In this document: positions 13,861-26,000 of the stretch, piece after piece
Layout: each line of letters starts with the position of its first letter
Position numbering within the stretch: the stretch's first letter is position 1
The notes under the pieces: generated by a model
What the model saw: only the letters and a program-made list of their open reading frames with translations
What the model was told of the DNA's origin: nothing
The model's database searches: none
Source of the DNA: Paracyclopina nana
Taxonomy: Eukaryota; Arthropoda; Copepoda; Cyclopoida; Cyclopettidae
NCBI GenBank assembly: GCA_019096065.1
Contig: JAGUCH010000004.1
Location: 9,300,001-9,364,000, forward strand
Direction: 5' to 3'
DNA length: 64,000 nucleotides
Position numbers and translations under genes: made by a program

Positions 13861-14110
13861 TATGTTTGATACATAGTTTGGATACATATTTTTTATGCCA
13901 TTATGTATTTTGGTTGTTGGATACAAATTTTAGAGCCTATATGTATTTTTGATAATCTAATACATATTTATAGTGCATAATGTATTTTTGATAGTCTTAT
14001 TCACATGTTTATATGTATTTTTGATAGCAAGATACATATTGTTAGTGCTATATGTATTTTTGATAGCCAAATACATATTTTTGATTGTTGGCTCATTGTT
14101 TATGTATCAG
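13861..14110. repeat. Degenerate array of ATGTATTTTTGATAG units
   Basis: About seven irregular copies of a unit of about 30-38 bp built from ATGTATTTTTGATAG alternating with ATACATATTT. It stops just before the small MITE at 14123. Confidence 0.6.
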
Positions 14111-14122
14111 ACTATAAAAATA

Positions 14123-14224
14123 CAGGGTGCAGCGCCGAAAATGCAACCGTGCTACAGCCAATTCGGCCGGTTTATTTACTACTTCAGAGCAGCCCGCTGT
14201 GTGCAGTTTCGGAGCTTCATACTG
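14123..14224. mobile_element. 102-bp mariner-like MITE, copy 1
   Basis: Bounded by TA dinucleotides (14121-14122 and 14225-14226). It starts CAGGGTGCAGCGCCGAAA and ends CATACTG. The two ends are imperfect inverted repeats: the reverse complement of the right end reads CAGTATGAAGCTCCGAAA. Near-identical copies lie at 16232 and 48977. TA duplication and CAG...CTG ends fit the Tc1/mariner group. The near-identity suggests recent activity. Confidence 0.75.
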
Positions 14225-14460
14225 TACATAATGGCAAAAATATTTAAAATCTTATTCAGGAAAAAAAAGGTTCTTCTCTCATATTAGAAAGGAAAAATAT
14301 GTGTCTTTTTTGTGGATACATAGTACATTCCATGCTTTGTCCCAAATTCACTTTTGTTGCTCAAAGAAGATCTGGGAAATCTGCTTTGCTCTTGTAGCCA
14401 TAACCTAGTTCCAGCATTATGCATACAAAAATCTTGGTCTGCATTTAGCTCTACAGCTTT

Positions 14461-14870
14461 GGATCAAACTGGTCCTAAATTGTGCAAAATTCTCCGAACT
14501 AGTCGAAAATATAAAAAATGGTCTAAAAAGGTCCAAATCGGTCCATGCTGGTCCAAAATAACTCGAAATGTTCCAAACTGGTCCTAATTTTTTAAAACTG
14601 GTACAAATTGGTCCATACTGGTCCTTATTTTTTAAAACTGGTCCAAATTGGTCCAAATTGGTCCAAACTGACCCGAATTGGTCCAAACTGACCCGAATTG
14701 GTCCAAACTGGTCCGAATTGGTCCAAACTGGTCCGAATTGGTCCAAACTGGTCCGAATTGGTCCAAACTGGTCCGAATTGGTCCAAACTAGTCCAAATTT
14801 GTCCAAATTGGTCCAAATTGGTCCAAACTGGTCCAAATTGGTTCAAATTGGTCTAAACTGGTCCAAATAT
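14461..14870. repeat. Decamer array GGTCCAAATT / GGTCCAAACT
   Basis: About 35-40 tandem degenerate 10-mers with GGTCC at their core. Both strands stay open over hundreds of bases only because the array has few stop-forming words. The same GGTCC word dominates separate arrays at 27110 and 33580. Confidence 0.85.
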
Positions 14871-15345
14871 TTTAGCACTATTAGCTCGCTCAAAATGCTG
14901 TAACAAGTCCAATTTGATCAGAATGGTTAAAAGTTGGCTCAAAAATGCCCCGAAATTGGCCAAACTAATAAAAAAAATTGATCAATTTTCTGGTGCTCTA
15001 GAAAAATGTTACCTTTTTGTATTTTTCAGTTTTTTCAGGGCAGAAAAGGAGCGATGGCCTCAACTAATTATTCATGTTTCTGGGATAATTCTTTCTGCAC
15101 TGCTGTGGAGCCTTTTTGGCTTAAAATTGAGGCCATAAGTCACTCAAGTTCTTATCATCTCTCTTGGATGAGACAGGAGGAGATTTAGGCCTAATTCCAC
15201 CCATAATCATTTTGATTAATGTCACAAAATCCCCTAATCAGTCATCTTCCTCCATCTTTTTTGGCAATACAACTGAAATACAGATGGATACAGCTGGAAT
15301 AGAGTTTAGTACTAGTATTTAGTAATGTAGCAGGAATGCAGTTGA
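14871..15345. other. Gene-free stretch between arrays
   Basis: Nothing was recognised beyond short open frames of under 75 codons. Confidence 0.4.
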
Positions 15346-15640
15346 ATACAATTGAAATGCAATTGATAAATCTGAAATGCAGTTGATGCAACTGAAATAC
15401 AATTGATACAACTGAAATACAGTTAATGCAACTGAAATACAGTTGATGCAACTGAAATACAGTTGATGCAACTGAAATACAGTTGATGCAACTGAAATAC
15501 AGTTGATGCAACTGAAATACAGTTGATGCAACTGAAATACAGTTGATGCAACTGAAATACAGTTGATGCAACTGAAATACAGTTGATGCAACTGAAATAC
15601 AGTTGATGCAACTGAAATACCGATTATACTATTAAAATAC
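15346..15640. repeat. 20-bp minisatellite ATGCAACTGAAATACAGTTG
   Basis: About 14 tandem copies of the 20-mer, near-perfect from 15425 to 15620 and degenerate at both edges. The unit contains CAACTG and CAGTTG in inverted order, so each copy can pair with itself. Confidence 0.9.
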
Positions 15641-15969
15641 AGATTATACAACTAAAATACGAAATACGGTTGAATACAACTGAAATTCGTGTTCGTTTGC
15701 CAAAACGACAACAGCTCTCATACACAGCCAATAATTTCTTTTCTGCAGAATAAAGCATTTGAATCAATGTTGATTTTTAATAAAATACATTTTATATGAT
15801 TCTTGGAATAATTTTGAAAAAAAGGAGCCAAAAGTTGTCAGAAACAGCCCGAATCAGATCAAAACGTGGTATCATAAATCCTCCACAGAACCTAATTAGG
15901 TTGACGGGGAAAATAATCAATTTCGGATGTGATTAATTATGTATTTTTCAATTTGGTCATCACGTGTTC

Positions 15970-15996
15970 TTTTTACTCTCTTTGCAGGTAAGAAGT
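15970..15996 (+). promoter_or_regulatory. Candidate recursive (ratchet) splice site
   Basis: The tract TTCTTTTTACTCTCTTTG runs into CAG ending at 15987, followed directly by GTAAGAAG from 15988. The arrangement is the same as at 5985-6011. It lies 10.0 kb downstream of that site and 7.0 kb upstream of the dpr coding exon acceptor, so it could be the second step in removing a very long first intron. Confidence 0.45.
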
Positions 15997-16231
15997 TGGG
16001 TACAATTTACAGTGTGCGTTAAACAGACTGCAGTGTTTAAGCTGACACTGAACGACTGTACTAGTGCTACTAATAAGGCTCGCCCTCAGCTGTAAGTTTG
16101 AGCCAAGCACTGGCTATTTCAGATGTATTTTAGTTGTTGTACTTTTTCTTTCAATTTTAGTTGAATGCAGCTGTATTTCAGTTGTTCGAATTTCATTTTA
16201 CTTGGTTGTACTCAACTGTATTTTTATTGTA

Positions 16232-16333
16232 CAGGGTGCAGCGCCGAAAATGCAACCGTGCTACAGCCAATTCGGCCGGTTTATTTACTACTTCAGAGCA
16301 GCCCGCTGTGTGCAGTTTCGGAGCCTCATACTG
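16232..16333. mobile_element. 102-bp mariner-like MITE, copy 2
   Basis: TA-flanked and differing from the copy at 14123 by about one base over its length (GCCTCAT against GCTTCAT near the right end). Same CAGGGTG start and ATACTG end. Confidence 0.75.
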
Positions 16334-16369
16334 TATTCCAATGAATTCCAATGAAATCATAGTCTAGTA

Positions 16370-16660
16370 GTTCAATTGTTTTCAACTGCATTCAGTAATA
16401 GTCAATCGTATTTCAGCTGTAGTCAACTGTAATCTAGTTGTAGTCAACTGTAATCTAGTTGTAGTCAAATGTATTTAAGTTGCATTAAAATGTATTAGAG
16501 TTGCATTCAAATGTATTTGAGTTGCATTCAAATGTATTTTGGTTGCATTCAAATGTATTTTGGTTGCATTCAAATGTATTTTGGTTGCATTCAAATGTAT
16601 TTGAGTTGCACTTAAAGTGTATTTGAGTTGCATGTAGCTGTATTTGTTTTGCTTTCAACT
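16370..16660. repeat. 21-bp array TGTATTTTGGTTGCATTCAA
   Basis: About a dozen degenerate copies of a 20-21 bp unit, best preserved at 16500-16610. The words are the reverse complement of the 15346 array in style (TGTATTT, GTTGCA). Confidence 0.75.
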
Positions 16661-18261
16661 GTATTTCACTACTCTCACTATTCTATGTACTAGTAACAAT
16701 TAATAGTGGCTTTAACAGTTGCAAAATTATCAATGTTTAAAACTTGTTAGTTTTTCTCCTAGCTTTGCTTAACTTCAAGAATGCATTGAATATATTCTAA
16801 TACAGTGTCTGTAGCTGTATCAAAGGGAAAAAGGCTGTTGTAACATTGTTTCCTTTTTGCCGCAGTGCTCTGTTATGCTGCTCGATCCTCTTAGAAACTA
16901 ATATGAGATCTGGGAAATGTCTTCTAGGTAAATACAGCAAGTAGTACATGTATTATGGGCAACATGTGACCTTTTGACATCATAACTGCTGCATTACGTA
17001 ACATATTGTTCATGCATATGTATTTTATCTTGAGGATGACATGAAGCCTGCATTCCCCTGCAATATCCTACTAAATACAGTCATTATGTATCCAAATGTA
17101 AGCATAGGATTAATCTAAGCAAAATGACTGAAAATACATTTTTTATTTTATTCAGCTGAAACACAACTTAATGAAAATACAAAATTGCCAAATTGAAGCT
17201 AGTTAATGGCCAAAAAGCTTTGAAAATAGCCAAATACAGCTTGAACAAATGTATCAAAAATACTGTAATAAAAATTAGTAGTCAAATACATGAATACGCT
17301 TGTGTAAGCGTACAGCAGTTAGGCCTATAGTTAATTTAATGCTTGGAAGCTGATAATCTCATTAAATTGGATTATTGTTTTTCGTCAAAGTGTAGCAGGT
17401 TAATCCTCCTTACTATAATACAGTGGCGTGACTGACCTTAGATTGAGCTGAAGAAGTCGACAACTTGTATAATCTCAAGTTGTTATAGTATTAACCTGAG
17501 CACACTGGGCCAAATACATTTATTTCTTAAAAAGTCCAAATATTTGATCTAACACCTCTATCTTGCATTAATTATACTAAAATTGTGTAAATGTATTGTG
17601 CTAAGCAAAATACTTACTTTTTTGCTATTGACAGCTTCAGTAAATTGTAATGTATTCAAAAATACATAATTGGCTGTGAGCATGTAAATAATAATATTAT
17701 TCAAATAATGTTGAACATGTAAAAGTTCTATCGAAATGGTAGCTTTTTAATGTACTACATTTATTGAAATTAGATAATATTAATAATGATGTTTTTTTTA
17801 AATTAAGTTTTTACATACTTTCAAATGCTTTTTAGCATGTGTGATAGAAAAAATATGTCTTTAAAAAATGTAAAAAAGAAGGCTCTTTTGCATCATTGCA
17901 TAATACATTGGTGCGCAGCTGTAAGATACATTTTCCCGTTCGGACCAGTGTGTGTCAATTTCCAGTGCAGCCGCACTCAATCTTTAATCCCGCTTTTATA
18001 GTAGCATGACCTTAATTAAGGCTTATTTTCGGGAACTCGCAGGAAGGCCAAAGAGATTTGCATATCACATTCCAATCTTTCTTGAGCTTGCGGCCAAAGA
18101 AAGTCAGCTTAATTATACAAAACACGACATTTCCATTCCTCCATTTTTTCCCAACTTTGAAAATGCCCACTTGTTTCCGCAATCATGCAAAATCATCAGT
18201 CAATAGTGTGGTCATTTTGAAAAAAAAAATGCTTATTTTATATAAAATGGTCGATTTTGAG
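16661..18261. other. Gene-free stretch with a less AT-rich island
   Basis: No gene was seen. 17940-18200 is less AT-rich than its surroundings and holds an octamer-type word (ATTTGCAT near 18056) and a TTAATTAAGG word near 18012. These could be homeodomain/POU sites, but such words are common by chance in AT-rich DNA. Confidence 0.35.
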
Positions 18262-18840
18262 ATATGACCACAAAAGGGTGGTCATTTTCGTTCTAAGAAA
18301 TATCGCCTTTTCAACATAAGCTGTCATTTCTATAGGAATTATGTACATTATATAAAAGTGGTCTTTTTTTTAAAGGTGGTCATTTTCGAAAGGTGGTCAT
18401 TTTTGTAAGGTGGTCATTTTTGGAAGGTGGTCATTTTTGAAAAGTTTGAAAGGTGGTCATTTTTTGAAAGGTGGTCACTTAGAGTTATGGCCATTTTTGA
18501 AAGGTGGTCAGTTAGAGTTATGGCCATTTTTGAAAGGTGGCCATTTTTGAAAGGTGGTCATTTTTTACAGATGGTCATTTTTTAAAGATGGTCACAATTG
18601 AAACGTCATATTTCGAAGGTGGTCATTTATGAAAGGTGGTCATTTATGAAAGGTGATCATTTATGAAAGGTGGTCATTTATGAAAGGTGGTCATTTATGA
18701 AAGGTGGTCATTTTTCAAAAGTGGTCATTTTTGAAAGGTGGTCAGATTGAGTTATGGCCATCTTTAAAAGGTGGTCATTTTTTAAAGATGGTCAAAGAAG
18801 GGTCATTTATGAAAGGTGGTCATTTTTGAAAGGCGTGGGC
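18262..18840. repeat. Array of GGTGGTCATTTTTGAAA units
   Basis: About 30 degenerate copies of a 17-bp unit on the + strand, with variants GGTCATTTATGAAA and ATGGCCATTTTTGAAA. No coding potential. Confidence 0.85.
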
Positions 18841-20640
18841 CATTTCTTATGAATGGTCAGTTTCAGTGACTTCAGAAAAGAAATCATTTCTCCAAAAAGA
18901 AACCAATTTTACTGAATCATGAAAGCCGGGAAAGGAATGCAATAAAAAAGGTCGTGAACTACAAACACCAAAAAAAGGTAAAAAATGTCTGTGGAATAAA
19001 AGTTGGCATGCAGTGAAATACATATTAATGTGTACTTGTATTATTGGTAGCTTTTAAACGAACATAAGACGAAAGTGGTCATAAAATGCTAAGCATTTTA
19101 AGTGCACGACTTTTCAACAGGCGCAAAAGTTTGTTCTTCACTGGCAAACTTGTTAAAGTCCCAAGGGAAAATTGCAAAGTGACCACCATTACTATAAATA
19201 CATTTAAGTACACGACTGGGACAGCCCAATACATTTTATCAGCACAAACGTGCTTCAATGTATTCTAAGATGTATTCCATTTTTTTACTTGTAAAATACT
19301 TTTCTTTAAAATACATCTTTCAATGTATCGCCGGATGTATTCAATGGAAAAATACATTCAAAATATTTATTGTATTCATGTATAGAAATTTTTTCATTGA
19401 ACAATGTAATACACTTATGTAATATTTAAAATATATGTATGAAAAATAATGTGCCAACATATAGAAGCGTTTTTAGAGGTATATTTTATAGGTGTAAAAG
19501 AAGATTGACATTATGAGGAAATGTTCATTTCTGGTGAAATTGCACAGTAGGCTTTTTGTTTTTTGCCATTTGATGGACGAGCTCACTTGCTCTATTTAGG
19601 TCACTTCTTCATGTTTTTGTCAAATGTCTTTGTAAATTGTTCGCAAAAAGTGATCATGACGCAGAACAGCTGAATTCTTGATTAGCCCAAAATTGGGCAA
19701 AAAATCCCTTTTGCCCATTTTTCTTCTAATTATCATTGTGTTTATTTTTGACAAAGTGTCAAAATGTAAGATACATCTTTTGGCTAATGTCATATGTATT
19801 CTTATTTAATTTGTAACATTTTCCATCATTTGTCCATATTTTAACTCAAGTTAGCTGTCAATTGTGATCAGAATACATTTTTGATTGACCCGTGTATTTT
19901 CCAGATGTATTCATCTGTATCTGAGATATATTTGTACTAACTGCATTTTCAAAAGGTAAAACCACTCAAAAATGGCACAATATTAATATTAAATGCCGAT
20001 TTTAGTATAAATGTATTTGTAAATCAATGTATTTTCCAGATGTGTATTTGAGCTGTATTAGAGATGTATTTGCATAAATACATTTTCAAAAGGCAAAAGT
20101 ACTTTTAGCCATTACTTTAGGGCTTTCTCTTTTATTTTTTTAACTGTGTGAGATTTATGCCATTCTTTGTAGATCGAGTTACAAGAAGTATTCGATTTTT
20201 TGCTGCTTCTAGGGCTGAAAAAACAATCAAGAAATGGCCACAGCCTTTTTTATGCTATGCAATTTTATGACTCTCTCTTTTGCTCAGTGGGGATTACGTT
20301 GAAAGAGTGTTAGCAAAACAGCCTTTGTTTTCACTAAACAAGGTGAATTGCTCTCTAAAAAAAGGACTGATTTAAAATTCTCGGGAAAGTTCTAGAGACT
20401 TGACTTTACAGCAAAATAGGCAAAATGTAGTACAGATAATTTAAAAAAAACCCAGAGAATAGTTTAAATACAGCGTCTGAACGTCTGAATACAGATAATG
20501 GCTAAAACACAGAAAGTTGTTAACATACAGATAATGGTCAAATGACAGGAAATTGTCAAAATACTACAGATACTTTTCAAATGACTGAAAACTGTCAAAA
20601 AAGTGCAGGTACTTTTAAAATTACAGGAAATTATCAAAAT
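18841..20640. other. Gene-free AT-rich stretch
   Basis: ATGTATTT-type words are frequent, notably at 19190-19450 and 19860-20090, without a fixed period. No exon was recognised. Confidence 0.45.
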
Positions 20641-20880
20641 ACAGATAACTGCCAAAATACTAAGGGTTGACAAAATACAAATAATGGTCTGTTAACAGAT
20701 AATTGTCAAAATACAGATAATTGTCAAAATACAGATAATTATCAAAATACAGATGATTATCAAAATAAATATAATTATCAAAATACATATAATTATCAAA
20801 ATACAGATAATAATCAAAATACAGATAATAATCAAAATACAGATAATTATCAAAATACATATTAGTCAAAATTCAGATTA
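20641..20880. repeat. 18-bp array AAATACAGATAATTATCA
   Basis: About 12 copies of an 18-mer at 20690-20870, with looser copies upstream from 20480. Confidence 0.8.
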
Positions 20881-22280
20881 TTGTAAGAATAAAGTGAATA
20901 CACAAAGTTGTCAGAATGCATATAATGGTTAATATTTATAAGCAAAATGTAAAAATGCTCTAATTATTATAAATACTACATGGTAAATTGTCATATTACA
21001 GAATACTAAAAAACTGCTAAATACATAATTTAAAATGAGCCTGAAACAAAATGTATTTATGGGAATTGCATACTTTTAACGCTAATATTGGCCAATTATG
21101 GTATACATTAAATGCAGCCAATAATGCACTTCATTGTTTTTTGCGTCAAAATGCACTTTCTTGAATCAGTGGAGAAATCTCGTGAAATTAGTCTCGGTTT
21201 TTTCCCACTTCTCTCCGCATACAAAGAATCCCAAGTATTTGTGCACAAAAAGCACGACAAGCATGCAATTATTCAGCACATGTATTTTCCTTTGGGAAAA
21301 AAGACTCTGTATAAGTTAAAAGTTAAGAAAAAGTCCAAATACAGTCCAATAATTTTTGGGCAAGATGTTATTTAGAATGTTTTAGTATGAATTTAAATGT
21401 ATTTAGAATTTATTTGAATGTATTTAGGATCAATTTGAATTTACTACATTTGAACGTGATTTGAATTTATTTCAATTACATTTATATGTATTTTGGATAC
21501 ATTTCAATATAATTTAAAGTTATTTTATTTTGTATGCAACTTCATTGGATAAATTTTCATTTATTTCGATACATTTGCATTTATTTTGATACATTTGCAT
21601 GTATTTTGATACATTCCACTGACCTTATTTTGGATACACCTGAAAGAATATTTACTCATTCAATCGAGTTTTGAATGCAATTGAATGTATGTTACATGTA
21701 TTTGAATCAATGTTGAATAACGACGATTTATTCAATGTATTGATGTAATATGATCATGTAACATTACAAATGGTTGTTTTGCTTGAATTGATCATGAAGT
21801 ATTTGAATGTATTCGGGCAACATTTCACTCTTGTTGAATCAAGGTTTCTCTTAATTTCTGCTACATTAATCTTTGCAAAAATGTGTGTATTCCAGGAATT
21901 CCAATTGTAACCCGATCATGTCAATCTAGCTGTATTTGACCTGGAATTTCTTACTCTGAAATCACGTAGGAAAATCAGCATTTTGTAACTTACTTTTACC
22001 ACATTGCATTAAATAGTATTCATTAACTCTTGCGCAATCGATACACTAACTTTGCTCAAATACATAGAAAATACATGCATGTATTAGGAGAAAGCCGAGC
22101 GTAATGTATTTCGGCCCTTTTCTGTCAAAGGCAGTAATTTCATTCCTTTGAGTTTGTGGTTAACCCAAATTTCCTACATTTTTTCCCTAGGTATTTTCCA
22201 TCAATATTTAAACTGGTTTTTAGAATACATAATATTTTAGCCTTACAATAATAAAAGCATGAAAAAGCCTTGACACTAGT
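20881..22280. other. Gene-free stretch with ATTTGAATGTATTT words
   Basis: 21370-21720 has an irregular run of TTTGAATGTATTT-like words. A + strand frame at 21112-21375 stays open for 87 codons but has no splice signals or recognisable domain. A pyrimidine tract ending CCCTAG directly followed by GTATTT at 22190/22191 is a weak recursive-site look-alike. Confidence 0.4.
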
Positions 22281-22289
22281 CTATAAGAA

Positions 22290-22735
22290 TGGCTCAAGTC
22301 ATGTTTGAGTAAGACTTGAGTTGGATTAGAGAAAATCTTGATAAAATCACTAGTAATAGACTTGAGTCTGACTTGAGTCAGACTTGAGTCAGACATGAGT
22401 CAGACATGAGTCAGACATGAGTCAGACTTGAGTCAGACTTGAGTCAGACTTGAGTCAGACTTGAGTCAGACTTGAGTCAGACTTGAGTCAGACTTGAGTC
22501 AGACTTGAGTTGGATTAGAGAAAATCTTGATAAAATCACTAGTAATAGACTTGAGTCTGACTTGAGTCAGACTTGAGTCAGACATGAGTCAGACTTGAGT
22601 CAGACTTGAGTCAGACTTGAGTCAGACTTGAGTCAGACTTGAGTCAGACTTGAGTCAGACATGAGTCAGACTTGAGTCAGACTTGAGTCAGACTTGAGTC
22701 AGACTTGAGTCAGACTTGAGTCAGACTTGAGTCAA
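22290..22735. repeat. 11-bp minisatellite AGTCAGACTTG
   Basis: About 32 copies of the 11-mer AGTCAGACTTG (variant AGTCAGACATG) in two runs. The second run starts with a copy of the first run's own leader, a unit of about 50 bp containing GGATTAGAGAAAATC. So the block was duplicated as a unit after the array had formed. Confidence 0.9.
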
Positions 22736-22971
22736 CTATGACTTCATCAAAATGATAAAATGATTATAGCAGTGCTAAAATGTTGCACTTTATAAGGCAA
22801 AAATTGAAACCTGTAAATGAGTTATATAAAATTGGAATTTTTGCTGTTGTGACGGAAAAAGTAGGAATTCAATTGCGGCCCAATTGTTTAAGTAGGCAAA
22901 AAAGTGCTGAGTCACGACTGTTCTATTTTCTTGCTTGGCTGAACTAACCACCAAATTGTTTACTCTTTCAG

Positions 22972-23018
22972 GTAAACCGAAAAAAGATGTGAAAACCAAG
23001 CGGAAAAAGAAGAAGAAA
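22972..23018 (+). other. 5' UTR part of the first coding exon of the dpr-like gene
   Basis: The exon opens after a good acceptor (TTTACTCTTTCAG, ending 22971). The 47 bases before the start codon hold a start-stop pair ATGTGA at 22987-22992, out of frame with the main start, which could slow initiation. The reading frame upstream of the chosen start stays open to the acceptor, so coding from an upstream exon cannot be excluded, but the lysine-rich stretch it would encode is unlike a Dpr N-terminus. Confidence 0.5.
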
Positions 23019-26000
23019 ATGATGGAAAAACAATTTGGACTTTTGCTCATTCTTCCTGTTGTACTTTCATCCACTTACAAAGGTAAACAAAACAACAAAA
23101 TATTTATATTTTTTGCTAAATGAAGGTTTGTTTTTTTTAAGTTTAAGAATATTTTTTTTGAGATTAGGTCAATTTATCCATGAATGTAACAATTTTGGCA
23201 TTTTTTGCAATGTTTTTGGGTGATTTTGAAATTTGGCATTTTTTGCTAGTTTTTGGTGAAATTTGGATCTTTTGGGAAGGATTTGGCACTTTTTGACACA
23301 TAAAGGCTCTTTTGGTTTCTATTTGACTATTTGTCTTAAATTGAGTGCAATTTGGTATTTGTGGCACTTTTTGCAAACTTTTGGCTATTTCACATTGACA
23401 TTTCTGGTATTTTGGTGTTTTGGGGCTTTTTTTGCTTTTTTTCATGTATGTTTTGCTCTGGGACTTTCGTGAGCTAATCCAATATTCTTTCTTGTGCGAA
23501 AGCTCCCTCTGTAATGTTCAATAATTTAACGAGATGTGACAAATTGGATTTGAATGTGCAGTACACAAAATCATGTGAATCAGCTCATAATTAGCTCGAG
23601 CTTTCTCCTCGTCAAAAAAATAGCTGTCAAAAGTGCCAAAAAAAAGTTTGACTAATGTTGTCAAAAAAGCAAATTTTTACAAACCTTACTGACCTTGACA
23701 AAATTACTCATAATAATGGTTAAGCAAAAATAGGTTTTTAGCATGCAAAACCTGTCCTAAAATGTCAAACCTTGCAAGCAGTAACCTTAAGAAAATTACA
23801 AACCTTGCACAAATGACATTGTCAAACCTTGCTGAGAGTTGCCAAACCTTGTCAAAAATTGAAAACTTAGCAACCTTGCCGTGAAATGAGAAACCTTGGC
23901 TGGAGTAACCTTGAATTGAAGTTGACAAACCTTAAAAAATGTGATCGGTCAAACCTTGCTTAGAGACAACAAAACCTTGAAAAATATGACCTTTCTTAAA
24001 CCTTGACAAAATTAGAAAACTCACCGGTTATCAAACCTTGCTAGGTTAAAGGAAACATGTGAAAATAATGAATTGTTGCGAAGACCTAGCTTCCAAAATC
24101 AAACCTTACAAAAATGGCAAACCTTACCAAAGAAGGGTCCAACCTTGCCCGCTCGAACATACTTTGCGGTTGTATTATTTGACTAATATGCTAAATCTTG
24201 CCAAAAAAATAAAAATGCTGAGCATACTGAAAAACTCCTAAAATTATGAAAAAAAATTGTTGCAAATCAAGGTTTGACATTTCACGGCAAGGTTTGACAT
24301 TTTTGACAAGGTTTAGTAGGTTTGACTAATAAGCAAGGTTTGCAATTTTCAAAAATTACAGATATTTTTAAAACCTCGATAATATGAACCTTATAACAAA
24401 CAAATTATCATATACCGCCTTTTTCAGAGCCTTTTTTGATGGATGAGCACGCGGCGTCGTCGTCATCGTCTTCACACTTTTTCCTGCCGGAAAATCCGGA
24501 AGAACCGGAATTCGCGGATTGGGCGGAGACCAACGTGACGGCTCAAATGGGCGGCTCGGTTTTCCTCCATTGTCCGGTTTTGAATTCCGGCGACAGAGCC
24601 GTGAGTTATCCGAGTGTTAGTATTCATGTTTTTATTAACCTTACAATACATTACCTATGTCAAAAACCTTGACGAATTCTAGTTGTATCTGGGTTTTTCC
24701 AGTTTTTTCCGGTTTTTTCTGGGCGTACCCCGTTTTACCCGGTTTTCTCCAGTTCTGTCAAGTTAGGTTTTTCACCGGTTCTTTTTTCAGTTTTTTTTTT
24801 CCAGTTTAAACGATTAAACATGTTTTTTCCGGTTTTACTAGATTTTTACCTTGCTTTTTCCGGTTATCTCCGGTTCTTGTCTCTCAGTTTTTTGTAGTTC
24901 AACTGGTTCATCTCGTTTTTTCCGGTTTTCCACAGTTTTTAAGGTTTTACTTAGCTTTTTCCAGTTATCACCAGTCCTTTTTCAGTTTTTTTCCAGTTTC
25001 CCCAGTTTTTTAGGTTTTACTTTGCTTTTTCCGGTTATCTCCGGTTCTCTTCTTTGTTTTGTCCAGTTCAACTGGTTCATCTCTTTTTTTCTGGTTTTCC
25101 CCAGTTTTTAGGGTTTTACATTGCGTTTTCCAGTTGTCTCCAGTTCTTTTCTCAGTTTTTTCTGGTTTTCCCCGGTTTTAACTGGTTTTCCCTTGTTTTC
25201 TCAGGGCCTGTTCACCTGCTTATTATGGCCGTTATTTTGGCAAAATATTGGAGAGAAATACTGAGAAACTGCGAATTTTTATATTGGTGTAGGATGGCTT
25301 TTGGTACCAATAGTCCGATTCCGAAGTCAAAATGTGAAAAATGATTTTACAAGTACCAGATACTTGCAAATTTCATCATAATATCGCGCGTTATTTTGCT
25401 GATAATTGTGCTGGTGAACAGGGCCTCAGTTTTTTCCAGTCTTGCCGTTTTATCTCGGTTTTTCCGGTTTTTCCCGGTTTTCCCCAATTTTTTCTGATTT
25501 TGAATAGTCTACTCTTAAAGTTTTCTAAAAACCAATTGTGTCTCCAAGTTTTCATACTAGGTTATTAGTAATGTTAGGGTATTTTTTACTTTGCTTTTTC
25601 AATTTATATTTGATTGGTAATATCTCATAATCTCAGAAAAATAAAAGCACTTTTGTTAACTTTTCATTTTTTAACTTTTTGGTTAAAGTGCATTTTTTTA
25701 TCGGTCTGTTCTTCTCCATAATTTTTCTTTCCAAGCCAAAATGGATGCAAAGTTTTATGGGGGAATTCTGTTTTATGTCATTGCACTTTTATAAATGGGC
25801 CTTTGTTGCTGTTGTTTCAACGTATGCAATACAAAATAAGAGATTATAAATTAATTGAAAAAAAAAAGGAAAAAAAAGCAATGAAACTTAGCCAATTAAG
25901 TCAAACTTAGCCAAAATCAAGTCAAACTAACAAAAGCTCTCAAATTGCTAATTTAGCTTATTGTTGAGCTAAGTAGGCTAGGCTAAATTAAGTTAGCTAA

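Noticed and set aside
15346-15640. CRISPR-like look of regular 20-bp repeats
   Set aside because: There are no unique spacers and the genome is animal; this is a plain minisatellite.
18000-18206. Coding exon in the less AT-rich island
   Set aside because: Two overlapping frames are open but neither has splice sites or a recognisable protein; a regulatory role is as likely.
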